NCBI GenBank assembly: GCA_937942405.1
Contig: CALDEN010000373.1
Coordinates: 1 to 5,985, forward strand
Source of the DNA: an uncultured Saprospiraceae bacterium
GTDB lineage: Bacteria > Bacteroidota > Bacteroidia > Chitinophagales > Saprospiraceae
Direction: 5' to 3'
Length of the DNA: 5,985 bases
In this document: piece by piece, positions 1 through 5,985 of the stretch
Layout of the letters: each line of letters starts with the position of its first letter
Position numbering within the stretch: position 1 is the first letter of the stretch
Program-made: the position numbers and the translations under genes
The notes under the pieces: model-generated
Database searches by the model: none
Seen by the model: the letters and a program-made list of their open reading frames with translations, nothing else
What the model was told of the DNA's origin: nothing

Positions 1-1003
1 AGAGTGCTTCTTTTTTGGCTATAGCCAATTTCTGATCAGATCGTCTCAAAGACCAACCGTGCCTTACAAGATTGTATAAAAGATTACCCAAGGCAAATGA
101 ATAGGCCATCGCCATCATAAAAAAGTTATTACTGATGACTACTCCCCTTTGCTCTCTGGAAGCAATAAATCCTGAAAAATGATCAGCTATTGTCATTCCT
201 ACTATTCCTACAAAAAAGATGATCAAAAATTTGATCAATTGTTGATCTACAAAATCAAACTTACTCGACCACTTAAAAGAAAACCACTGATACAAAATAA
301 ACGTGGGTAGAAACAGAAGCATCGGACGCACTATGGTTTCGATCGGTACTTGAGGCCATAGCCCTGGAGCCATCATCGTTTGGAAGAAAACTACAAGCAA
401 ACTTACCGCTCCGATATAAACCCATAGCCTACTCTCTCTATCCAAATACCTGCGAATAAGATAAATCGGCAATTCCAAAAAGAGTAATGCCATCAAGACG
501 AGCAAAGCAATAAAAAGAAATACAAATAAGCCATCATCAATCTGACCGATAAACTCACCACTTGCATCACTAGGCACTTCTTCTTGAAAATTTATGGCTA
601 CATGAGAAGCATCATATATCTGTTTCCGTATCTCATCTAGATGCACGCTAGACAAAGTATCTGTATATACGAGATCATCTATATAGGTATCTGCAGGAAA
701 GCTATAATACCCTTCTGACTCATCATAGTCCAATCGCATAGAAAGCACCTCGTATTCCTGACTACCTGTATACTTATTTATCTTATACGCAGAGAATTCC
801 TTTTTTTCTTTATCCCCTAGCACATATCCAGCTCCTACATCTAGAAATTTTATGAGATGCTTTTTAGCATTTAGTGTGTTTTGCTCTACATCGTTATCGA
901 CTGGTTGAAACTTCTTCTCGAGCTCTCTCTTTGTACTTACATATCCTGCCAATGTGCCAGTAAAGAAAACGAACAAGAAAAAGTAGCCTATTATTTTTTT
1001 CAT
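1..1003 (-). CDS. Six-segment membrane protein, probable N-terminal part of a LytS/YehU-type sensor histidine kinase (C-terminus outside window)
   Basis: The frame is open from the ATG at 1003-1001 to the window edge, giving 334 residues with no stop. Visible are a positively charged N-terminus with a hydrophobic segment (about 4-21), a hydrophilic stretch (about 22-157), and five further hydrophobic segments (about 159-181, 194-213, 228-243, 257-276, 293-313). Basic residues follow segments 2 (IRRYLDR), 4 (KWSSK) and 6 (RHGWSLRR). By the positive-inside rule, the 22-157 region is outside the cytoplasm and the C-terminus inside. The last visible residues, SDQKLAIAKKEAL, form a charged helix like the linker that, in Bacteroidota LytS-type kinases, precedes the phosphoacceptor motif NPHFLYN. 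That motif would lie just beyond the left edge, so the kinase assignment is inferred. The loop at 22-157 resembles no sensor domain I recognise. The gene lies 121 bp downstream of another kinase gene on the same strand. The alternative is a different membrane signalling protein with a cytoplasmic coiled coil. Confidence 0.65.
   Translation of the reverse strand, partial: MKKIIGYFFLFVFFTGTLAGYVSTKRELEKKFQPVDNDVEQNTLNAKKHLIKFLDVGAGYVLGDKEKKEFSAYKINKYTGSQEYEVLSMRLDYDESEGYYSFPADTYIDDLVYTDTLSSVHLDEIRKQIYDASHVAINFQEEVPSDASGEFIGQIDDGLFVFLFIALLVLMALLFLELPIYLIRRYLDRESRLWVYIGAVSLLVVFFQTMMAPGLWPQVPIETIVRPMLLFLPTFILYQWFSFKWSSKFDFVDQQLIKFLIIFFVGIVGMTIADHFSGFIASREQRGVVISNNFFMMAMAYSFALGNLLYNLVRHGWSLRRSDQKLAIAKKEAL
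15..28. repeat. 14-bp perfect palindrome TTGGCTATAGCCAA, copy 1 (inside a gene)
   Basis: This self-complementary 14-mer is identical to the core of the palindrome at 4808-4821. Here it lies within coding sequence, in the codons for LAIAK near the end of the visible part of the membrane kinase. The flanking bases are not symmetric, so the palindrome stops at 14 bp. The match is read directly; any function is unknown. Confidence 0.6.
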
Positions 1004-1041
1004 GATTTGTGATTTAAAACTAATGCAACTACGCATCTATT

Positions 1042-1070
1042 CTAAATTATATCAATTGTTTTCTGACAAA
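1042..1070 (-). promoter_or_regulatory. Possible Bacteroidota-type promoter for the membrane kinase gene
   Basis: On the minus strand, TTTG (1070-1067) is followed after 17 bases by TAATTTAG (1049-1042), one base away from the -7 consensus TAnnTTTG. It would start transcription roughly 30 bases before the ATG at 1003. The region is A+T-rich, so a chance match is quite possible. I see no terminator after the upstream kinase gene, so read-through from it is an alternative. Confidence 0.25.
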
Positions 1071-1124
1071 CGGGACTAGATGATGTCTAGATGGGCTATT
1101 TTATTTCATTTTGTCGAAAATCCA

Positions 1125-2423
1125 TTAGGTATTTGGTAATTCGATACAGATTGTGAGTCCTTTTCCGATACCATGAGAGTGTGCTTTAATCGACCCTTTA
1201 TAATGCTCTGCAATACGCTTACAGGTATGTAAACCGACACCGCTTCCATTATGATCATCTATATTGCGTTCTCCAAGATTAAAGATGGAGTCCTCGAACT
1301 CCGACTCTATCCCTATGCCGTAATCTCTAAACAGAATCCGGTGATTGAAATTATCAGTATCTACTGTAATCTCTATTTTGGGAATCTGATCTGGATGGCT
1401 GTATTTTATACTATTAGAAAGTATATTTTGAAACATCTGTACAAAGTGAGCTTCTAGAGCCTTTATTCTAGGCAACTTGTCTTTTAACACGATCTCTACC
1501 TGTCTACTATTAATCTCATATTCTAAGTTCTGTATCACTGCATGTAAAACATCATTTAAATCTAAGGCCAATTCTAAACTTGTATTTGTTTTTAGGGATG
1601 CCTGTAAAACATCCTTTAAAAGAGAATTCATCCTAGCCGTAGTAGTCTGAATTATCTCTATGAAGCCTTTACTTTTTTCTCCCAAATTAGGCTCTGCACT
1701 TTCAATCAAGCCTACAAAAGCAGCAATGGTATTGAGCGGCGATTTTAGATCATGAGAGACTACATAAGCATATCTCTCTAGATGATCATTAGAAGCTTCC
1801 AGCTTCTTTATCGATTCATTGAGCTCTTCGGTTCTTTGGTCGACGATGCATTCTAGTTCATTTTTATAGAGATTAATCTCTTCATGAAGGAGTGCATTAG
1901 CGATCTGACTCGCACATAAAGATGAGATCGTCTCTAACATCTGTAAGTGATACTCAGTATAAAAATTCTTAGTAGAATGCTCAGAATCGATCACTCCGAT
2001 CACCTTCATATCATTTATAATAGGTACTGCTAGTTCTGATAGCCGATAGGCATCATCTACGATATATCGCTTATCCAGTGTAGTGTCATTTATGATTTCG
2101 GCTATTCCTGTCTTCCCTACAGTCCCCACTACCCCTTCTCCTATAGGCACTATTATCGGACTTACTATCTCTTGAGCTACGGGATTTTTAGGTCCATAAG
2201 CTGCTTTCTGTATAAATGTTCCGTGTTTTTCGTCAAGTAGATATATAACACAATCCTCTAAACCCAATTTGGAAATCACATTTTTACAAATCGTCCATAG
2301 TATATCATCTACAGAATTTTGCTTTAGTAGATCCTTGACAAAATCATGAATAAGTAGCTGATGATCCAGTTTTTGCTGAAGATTTTTCAGTTCGTCTTTA
2401 TATCCAAAATCGGAAGCGGCCAT
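1125..2423 (-). CDS. Soluble GAF-domain sensor histidine kinase
   Basis: This is a 432-residue protein counted from the ATG at 2423-2421; a GTG immediately upstream (2426-2424) would add one residue. It has no signal peptide or membrane segment, so it should be cytoplasmic. A GAF domain covers about 20-182, including PIGEGVVGTVGKTG and the VIGVIDSEH strand. A coiled-coil linker (about 183-218) leads to a HisKA dimerisation helix with the H-box YVVSHDLKSPLN, whose H224 is the predicted phosphoacceptor. The HATPase_c domain (about 320-430) has an N-box NILSNSIKYS (N333, N337), a G1 box DYGIGI (from D367) and a G2 box GSGVGL (393-398). All residues needed for ATP binding and autophosphorylation appear present. 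GAF domains bind small ligands or chromophores, but no conserved chromophore cysteine is evident and the ligand is unknown. No receiver domain is fused and no response regulator gene adjoins, so this is an orphan kinase as far as the window shows. It follows the flotillin terminator and so has its own transcript. Confidence 0.93.
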   Translation of the reverse strand: MAASDFGYKDELKNLQQKLDHQLLIHDFVKDLLKQNSVDDILWTICKNVISKLGLEDCVIYLLDEKHGTFIQKAAYGPKNPVAQEIVSPIIVPIGEGVVGTVGKTGIAEIINDTTLDKRYIVDDAYRLSELAVPIINDMKVIGVIDSEHSTKNFYTEYHLQMLETISSLCASQIANALLHEEINLYKNELECIVDQRTEELNESIKKLEASNDHLERYAYVVSHDLKSPLNTIAAFVGLIESAEPNLGEKSKGFIEIIQTTTARMNSLLKDVLQASLKTNTSLELALDLNDVLHAVIQNLEYEINSRQVEIVLKDKLPRIKALEAHFVQMFQNILSNSIKYSHPDQIPKIEITVDTDNFNHRILFRDYGIGIESEFEDSIFNLGERNIDDHNGSGVGLHTCKRIAEHYKGSIKAHSHGIGKGLTICIELPNT

Positions 2424-2496
2424 CACTAAATTTATTATAATTAAGATTCATGTAAGGTGAAAAGTTCCGTTGTCAAGGGATAATAACAACATATGC

Positions 2497-2527
2497 CAAT
2501 TATATACAATTGAGCATATTTAACAAA
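2497..2527 (-). promoter_or_regulatory. Candidate Bacteroidota-type promoter for the GAF kinase gene, overlapping the flotillin terminator
   Basis: On the minus strand, TTTG (2527-2524) is followed after 19 bases by TATAATTG (2504-2497), seven of eight matches to TAnnTTTG at a normal spacing. The -33 element uses the last Ts of the terminator's T-tract plus the next G. Transcription would start near 2490, leaving a leader of about 65 bases before the ATG at 2423, with no Shine-Dalgarno sequence in it. A less likely alternative is the sigma70-like TTGACA further downstream, which lacks a good -10 hexamer. Confidence 0.35.
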
Positions 2528-2556
2528 AAAGCCACCTCTTATACTCAAGAGGTGGC
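2525..2556 (-). terminator. Rho-independent terminator of the nfeD-flotillin unit
   Basis: A perfect 10-bp inverted repeat (arms 2531-2540 and 2547-2556, GCCACCTCTT and AAGAGGTGGC) encloses a 6-base loop. On the minus strand the hairpin is followed directly by six Ts (2530-2525). It lies 24 bases past the flotillin stop codon, the expected place for its terminator. There is no equivalent T-tract on the plus strand, so it acts in one direction only. It separates the flotillin transcript from the GAF kinase gene. Confidence 0.92.
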
Positions 2557-2580
2557 CGTATGCATTACGCATGTATTCTT

Positions 2581-4116
2581 TTACTTAGACTCATCACTAC
2601 TTTCAGATTCCAATGAGTTATCATCTTCATTCTTTTGAACCAATGCTTTAGGTAAACTCATTCCACTCTGCTCCAAGAAGTCACTCAACTGAGGCATCAT
2701 GCCATAGAGACCTTGCACAAAATTTCCGACACTTTTCCCGCTTCCGCTGTCATAGACCACTACTTTGTCGATTTCTAAATCTTTGATGGCAGATGTTTGT
2801 ATCTCTGCTAACTCTGTCAACTTATCGATCATGAGATAACCGATCGCACTTTGAGGATCACCACCGGCCGCTTCGACCAATTTCTGAAACCCTTCAGCCT
2901 GCTTAGTCAATAATGCCTCTTGTCCTTTGGCTTGAGCCAAATATTTAGAAAGGATCGCATCTGCCTCTCCTTTTGCGGTTTCTCTTTGTCTCTCTGCCTC
3001 AGCCTGTGCGGCGATTACGGCTTTTTGTTTTTCAATATCTGCCTCTACTACCTCATCTGCTTCTCTCTTAGCCAATTCCATTTTGGCTCTAGCGAGCTCG
3101 GCTGACTGCTCGGCAGAGTATGCTTCTTCAAGTGCCTTTGCCGCAGATACTTTTCTAGCAGCTGTTGCTTTTCTCTCAGCTTCAGAGACTTCTATGTCTC
3201 TTAAAGCATTCGAATTGGCTATTTTAATATTGGCCTCGTTCTTACCAGATATAGCAATGGCCATGGCGTCTGCCTCTCCGATTTCTGCTTTAGAATTTGC
3301 CTCTGCGATACTTATCCTCTGTAACTGCAATGCCTCCGCTTCACCGATTTCTGCTTTAGAGTGTGACCCAGCTACCTGTACTCTTTGCTGTTGAGTCGCT
3401 ACTGCCTCTCCTACTTCTGCTCGACTATTGGCGTCAGCCACTTTTACTCTTTGATCTTGTTCTGCTTCGGCCTGACCGATGGCTCCTGTTCTTCTTTCGT
3501 TTGCCACTTTTACTTTGGCATCATTAATGGCCTTGGCCGCAGCCTCCTGACCCAACGCTTGAATATATCCCGACTCGTCTTGAATATCTGTAACGTTTAC
3601 ATTTATAAGCTCTAGACCGATCTTATGCAGCTCGTTTCCGACATTCTTATATACAGAATCTACAAATTTATCTCTATCGGTATTCAGCTCCTCGATATCC
3701 ATGTTTGCAATAACGAGTCTCATCTGACCCATAATAATATCATGTGCTAGAGATCTAATCGCTGGCTGCTCTAATCCGAGTAAACGTTCAGCTGCCGCGA
3801 TCATGAGATTAGGTTTGTTACTTACCCCTACCGTAAACTGAGCAGGAACTGATACACGTATGTTCTGTTTAGACAATGCATCTTGTAGATTTACATCTAT
3901 ACTGATCGGAGTGAGATCTAGATATCTGTAATCCTGAATAACTGGCCATACAAAAGCAGCTCCACCAGCATAACACTTGGCAGATTGCTCTCCCCCAGTT
4001 TTACCATAAACAACTAGAATCTTATCTGACGGGCATCGTCTATATCGACTTATAAAAAATGCCAATAACAATAAAATGAGAAAAATAATAAAACCAAAAA
4101 TTACTAAGTACTGCAT
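2581..4116 (-). CDS. floT: Flotillin (FloT/YuaG-type SPFH-domain membrane scaffold protein)
   Basis: This 511-residue protein is near the usual bacterial flotillin length. A hydrophobic N-terminal segment (about 2-22) is followed by RYRR, which places the rest in the cytoplasm. The SPFH domain covers about 30-185, including the YAGGAAFVWPVIQDYRYLDL stretch near its start. A long Ala/Glu/Gln/Lys-rich helix (about 188-400) forms the stalk, and its first part (192-301) is a 22-residue tandem repeat. A C-terminal region (about 400-480, with LVEAAGGDPQSAIGYLMIDK) is of flotillin type. The tail (about 495-511) is acidic and serine-rich. Flotillins oligomerise on the inner face of the membrane and organise membrane microdomains and fluidity; that role comes from the family. 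The gene starts 21 bp after the NfeD-like gene on the same strand, an arrangement matching yuaF-yuaG of Bacillus subtilis. The start at 4116 places the membrane anchor at the N-terminus as expected; no Shine-Dalgarno sequence precedes it. The symbol floT is by similarity in protein layout and gene context. Confidence 0.95.
   Translation of the reverse strand: MQYLVIFGFIIFLILLLLAFFISRYRRCPSDKILVVYGKTGGEQSAKCYAGGAAFVWPVIQDYRYLDLTPISIDVNLQDALSKQNIRVSVPAQFTVGVSNKPNLMIAAAERLLGLEQPAIRSLAHDIIMGQMRLVIANMDIEELNTDRDKFVDSVYKNVGNELHKIGLELINVNVTDIQDESGYIQALGQEAAAKAINDAKVKVANERRTGAIGQAEAEQDQRVKVADANSRAEVGEAVATQQQRVQVAGSHSKAEIGEAEALQLQRISIAEANSKAEIGEADAMAIAISGKNEANIKIANSNALRDIEVSEAERKATAARKVSAAKALEEAYSAEQSAELARAKMELAKREADEVVEADIEKQKAVIAAQAEAERQRETAKGEADAILSKYLAQAKGQEALLTKQAEGFQKLVEAAGGDPQSAIGYLMIDKLTELAEIQTSAIKDLEIDKVVVYDSGSGKSVGNFVQGLYGMMPQLSDFLEQSGMSLPKALVQKNEDDNSLESESSDESK
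3214..3543 (-). repeat. Five-unit 66-nt (22-residue) tandem repeat in the flotillin stalk
   Basis: Residues 192-301 of the flotillin divide into five 22-residue units beginning at 192, 214, 236, 258 and 280. Units 2-4 are closest (GQAEAEQDQRVKVADANSRA, then GEAVATQQQRVQVAG..., then GEAEALQLQRISIAEANSKA). Each looks like two 11-residue halves. The period is also visible in DNA: plus-strand atttctgctttaga at 3281 and 3347, acttctgctcgact at 3413 and a weaker copy at 3479, each exactly 66 bases apart. Eleven-residue periodicity suits nearly straight coiled coils. Confidence 0.8.
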
Positions 4117-4137
4117 GTTGTGTTGTTTTATGATAAA

Positions 4138-4653
4138 TTAATTTGATTTTTCGACGACTGCATATTCTCCATCTATACTCACGACCATCACTTTGGATCC
4201 AGTCTTTATTTCCTTGGAATCTTTTGACTTTGCCTTCATTTCTCGAGTAGCTCCCTTCACATTTACATTAACGATCCCGGAACCCTTTGCTGGTATTTTT
4301 AAATACACCTCACCACTTTCAAAGAGAGCATCAGACATGGAATAATTTACATTTTCCTCATTACGGAGCAATATCTTAAACAGATAGTTGAGTAACATAA
4401 AAGCCAATACACCTGAAATAACACCTACTGCGATCGCCATTCCGGGATGCTTATTACTTACAAGTAGTATTTTAATTACCCACGACGCTACAGAGACAAA
4501 CGTGAGCACTCCTTTTACGATACCTAAACCACCTGCATCTGTATCAGACTCCAAATCGATATCTAGGTCCATACCACCGATGAGCGAAACCAAAAAAAGA
4601 AGTATCAGTATGCCTCCAGCAAAAATCGATGTCCACGTTAATATTTCTATCAT
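4138..4653 (-). CDS. NfeD/YuaF-like membrane protein with C-terminal OB-fold
   Basis: This is a 171-residue protein starting at the ATG at 4653. It has three hydrophobic segments (about 5-26, 43-65 and 70-95). An Asp-rich loop (MDLDIDLESDTDAG, 28-41) between the first two is of a kind common in this family. The C-terminal region (about 110-168) is beta-rich, with spaced glycines and the pattern IKTGSKVMVVSIDGEYAVVE, as in the NfeD OB-fold. It lacks the ClpP-like serine protease domain of long NfeD proteins, so it is the short form that accompanies flotillins. Its stop lies 21 bp before the flotillin start on the same strand, so the two are probably co-transcribed and the products likely interact, as proposed for YuaF and YuaG. 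The biochemical role of the OB-fold is not established. The orientation of the OB-fold relative to the membrane cannot be decided from sequence alone. Confidence 0.85.
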   Translation of the reverse strand: MIEILTWTSIFAGGILILLFLVSLIGGMDLDIDLESDTDAGGLGIVKGVLTFVSVASWVIKILLVSNKHPGMAIAVGVISGVLAFMLLNYLFKILLRNEENVNYSMSDALFESGEVYLKIPAKGSGIVNVNVKGATREMKAKSKDSKEIKTGSKVMVVSIDGEYAVVEKSN

Positions 4654-4697
4654 GATTAAGAAGTTTTAAAGTTGTTAATCCCCGATTTCATCTCAAT

Positions 4698-4729
4698 CAA
4701 AGGATTATAGTATTAACAATATAATCAAA
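4698..4729 (-). promoter_or_regulatory. Possible promoter of the nfeD-flotillin unit
   Basis: On the minus strand, TTTG (4729-4726) is followed after 20 bases by ATCCTTTG (4705-4698). This keeps the TTTG of the Bacteroidota -7 element but has AT in place of the leading TA. Transcription would begin about 40 bases before the ATG at 4653. This is the best candidate in the segment, but the match is imperfect and the region is A+T-rich. Confidence 0.25.
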
Positions 4730-4776
4730 TTAATAAGTTTCCTCTGTACTTCCCTTTGGTCGAGAAAAGAGACTCC

Positions 4777-4805
4777 TTTGTCTAACTATGGCTCATATAC
4801 CTTTT
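4777..4805 (+). promoter_or_regulatory. Possible promoter of dgt
   Basis: TTTG (4777-4780) is followed after 17 bases by TACCTTTT (4798-4805), seven of eight matches to TAnnTTTG. Transcription would start near 4812, inside the palindrome at 4805-4824. A rival -7 candidate, TACCTTTA at 4861-4868, would give an almost leaderless message starting a few bases before the ATG at 4879. The sequence alone does not decide between them. Confidence 0.22.
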
Positions 4806-4824
4806 CTTTGGCTATAGCCAAAGA
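4805..4824. promoter_or_regulatory. 20-bp perfect palindrome in the divergent promoter region, possible operator
   Basis: The sequence tctttggctatagccaaaga is fully self-complementary. Beyond one mismatched pair (4804/4825), the next flanking bases (4802-4803 and 4826-4827) also pair. No T-tract follows on either strand and both flanking genes point away from it, so it is not a terminator. The central 14 bp recur at 15-28. A site for a dimeric regulator is the simplest reading, but that is inference; a genome-wide repeated palindrome is the alternative. Confidence 0.5.
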
Positions 4825-4878
4825 GAAAATAAAATATTTAGGCATGCATTCTTAAAATTCTACCTTTACATAGATAAG

Positions 4879-5985
4879 ATGGAAAAGTTAAACAATCTAT
4901 ACTCAGCAAAGCGAACTGGAATACAGAGTTTCAAAAAAAGCAACGATCCTAGATCTCAATATCAACGGGATTTTGATCGCATCATATTTTCTTCGGCTTT
5001 TAGGCGGTTACAGAATAAGACGCAAGTATTCCCTCTGCCGGGAAGTGTCTTTGTACACAACAGATTGACGCACTCTCTAGAGGTTTCGTCAGTGGGAAGA
5101 TCACTAGGTAGTTTAGTCGGTAATTATATTGCTGAATCACAATCTAAAAATCTCAATTCTGAATCCATCCATTTTTACAAACACGACTTATCTAATGTCA
5201 TCGCTTCGGCTTGCTTATGTCACGATATCGGCAATCCTGCATTTGGACATTCAGGAGAAGATGCAATTGCAGCATTCTTTATCCGTAATGAGTCTGAGTT
5301 TAAGTCAAAGTACAAAGAGGAAGAATGGTATGACCTTATCCATTTTGAAGGAAACGCAAATGCCATACGTGTACTCACTCATCAGCAAACGGGTAAATCT
5401 GAAGGCGGACTGCAACTCAGCTACTCCACCCTATCCAGCATAGCTAAATATCCATGTGAGGCCATTGCTCGAAATAAGAAATACTTACATCGTAAAAAGT
5501 TCGGGTTTTTTCAATCTCAGAAAGAGGTCTTTCAGAATATAGCCACAGCAACCAGCATGTCACTCGAACGGAATCAGCCTTTAATTTATAAGCGACATCC
5601 ATTTGTATGGCTGGTAGAAGCAGCAGATGATATATGCTATACGATCATCGATATAGAAGATGCTCATCGACTAGGTATCATCAGTCATCAAGAGTGCCTA
5701 TCTGTTATGTATGACCTCATCCTCGATCTCAATCTGCAAGATAAAGCCCGAGTAGATCTCCAACTCGATAAAATCAAAAATAAAAACAACAAGATATCGT
5801 ATCTCAGATCTAAAGCGATCGGTGCTCTTACTGGACTGTCTTTAGAGCTATACAAGAAAAACTTTGATGCGATCATAGACGGGTCATTAGAGACGGCGAT
5901 CTTCGATACGATCACGAGTAACAGTTCGGCCCTAGAAAGAATCATCAGCTTCTCTGTAGAGAACATCTACAATAATAGAAACGTA
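4879..5985 (+). CDS. dgt: Deoxyguanosinetriphosphate triphosphohydrolase (dGTPase), C-terminus outside window
   Basis: The frame is open from the ATG at 4879 to the window end, giving 369 residues. Bacterial homologues are commonly around 440-500 residues, so the C-terminal part is missing. The enzyme hydrolyses dGTP (often other dNTPs too) to the deoxynucleoside and tripolyphosphate, affecting dNTP pools in the cytoplasm. Family motifs appear in order: FSSAFRRLQNKTQVF (37-51), NRLTHSLEV (61-69), CHDIGNPAFGHSGED (114-128), FEGNANAIRVLT (156-167) and VEAADDICYTIIDIEDAH (246-263). The metal-binding HD-domain residues are therefore H65, H115, D116 and the later Asp at 250; H124 and E127 (of GHSGE) are also present. 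No motif is broken, so it should be active. The ATG at 4879 is the first in-frame Met, and the N-terminus MEKLNNLYSAKRTG is typical of the family. No Shine-Dalgarno sequence precedes it. Confidence 0.95.
   Translation, partial: MEKLNNLYSAKRTGIQSFKKSNDPRSQYQRDFDRIIFSSAFRRLQNKTQVFPLPGSVFVHNRLTHSLEVSSVGRSLGSLVGNYIAESQSKNLNSESIHFYKHDLSNVIASACLCHDIGNPAFGHSGEDAIAAFFIRNESEFKSKYKEEEWYDLIHFEGNANAIRVLTHQQTGKSEGGLQLSYSTLSSIAKYPCEAIARNKKYLHRKKFGFFQSQKEVFQNIATATSMSLERNQPLIYKRHPFVWLVEAADDICYTIIDIEDAHRLGIISHQECLSVMYDLILDLNLQDKARVDLQLDKIKNKNNKISYLRSKAIGALTGLSLELYKKNFDAIIDGSLETAIFDTITSNSSALERIISFSVENIYNNRNV

Larger units (their letters stand above)
4654..4878. other. 225-bp divergent intergenic region between the nfeD-like gene and dgt
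   Basis: This A+T-rich stretch separates two genes transcribed away from each other, so it must carry both promoters. It holds weak Bacteroidota-type promoter candidates on each strand and a 20-bp perfect palindrome closer to dgt. I see no open frame that looks like a gene, no tRNA and no recognisable riboswitch. Confidence 0.7.

Noticed and set aside
1065..1116. Inverted repeats (ctaga/tctag, and gacaaa/tttgtc around them) between the two kinase genes
   Set aside because: The arms are only 5-6 bp, the outer pair is about 40 bases apart, and no T-tract follows. This is too weak to call a terminator or an operator.
1541..1620. 20-nt near-identical direct repeat (18 of 20) exactly 60 bases apart in the GAF kinase gene
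   Set aside because: It encodes NDVLHAV and KDVLQAS, at the end of the HisKA helix pair and at the entry to the ATPase domain. Both fit ordinary conserved patterns of these kinases, so this is probably convergence and not duplication.
2559..2572. Small inverted repeat atgc...gcat between the flotillin stop and its terminator
   Set aside because: A four-base stem around a five-base loop is expected by chance and adds nothing to the strong terminator next to it.
2731..2754. GSGKS in the flotillin C-terminal region resembling a Walker A motif
   Set aside because: The first glycine of GxxxxGK[ST] is missing (Tyr at that position), and no nucleotide-binding fold surrounds it.
3083..3394. 103-residue plus-strand open frame rich in Ala and Ser
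   Set aside because: It is the antisense of the flotillin coiled-coil repeat; the Ala/Glu-rich codons there avoid stops on the other strand. It shows no independent sign of coding.
5129..5443. 104-residue plus-strand open frame inside dgt
   Set aside because: It lies in another frame of a gene whose own frame carries all dGTPase motifs, and its translation resembles no protein family.
5688..5966. 92-residue minus-strand open frame antisense to dgt
   Set aside because: It is a shadow of the conserved dgt frame, with no start context or recognisable domain.

Overview
The window (5985 bp, A+T-rich) most likely comes from a member of the Bacteroidota. The genes lack Shine-Dalgarno sequences, several upstream regions hold near-matches to the Bacteroidota promoter (-33 TTTG, -7 TAnnTTTG), and the dGTPase, soluble GAF histidine kinase and multi-membrane-segment kinase all read like proteins of that phylum. 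No genus can be given. It looks like ordinary chromosomal sequence: I see no insertion sequence, phage gene, tRNA, rRNA or CRISPR array.

Layout from left to right. (1) Positions 1-1003, minus strand: the N-terminal 334 residues of a six-segment membrane protein, cut by the window edge just where a LytS-type histidine kinase domain would be expected. (2) Positions 1125-2423, minus: a soluble GAF-HisKA-HATPase sensor kinase. (3) Positions 2581-4653, minus: a two-gene unit encoding an NfeD/YuaF-like membrane protein with an OB-fold and then a FloT/YuaG-type flotillin, closed by a strong intrinsic terminator at 2525-2556. (4) Positions 4654-4878: a 225-bp divergent promoter region with a 20-bp perfect palindrome. 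(5) Positions 4879-5985, plus: most of a deoxyguanosinetriphosphate triphosphohydrolase (dgt), running off the right edge.

The NfeD-like protein and flotillin should act together in the membrane, as the YuaF-YuaG pair does. The terminator separates them from the two kinases, which need not share their function. The two kinases lie in tandem with no response regulator between them; any partner would be beyond the left edge or elsewhere. dgt is transcribed divergently and belongs to nucleotide-pool metabolism.

The points most worth a second look are a 14-bp palindrome, TTGGCTATAGCCAA, found both in the nfeD-dgt promoter region and inside the first gene, and a five-unit 22-residue (66-nt) tandem repeat in the flotillin stalk. 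I found no convincing evidence of an entirely new system here.
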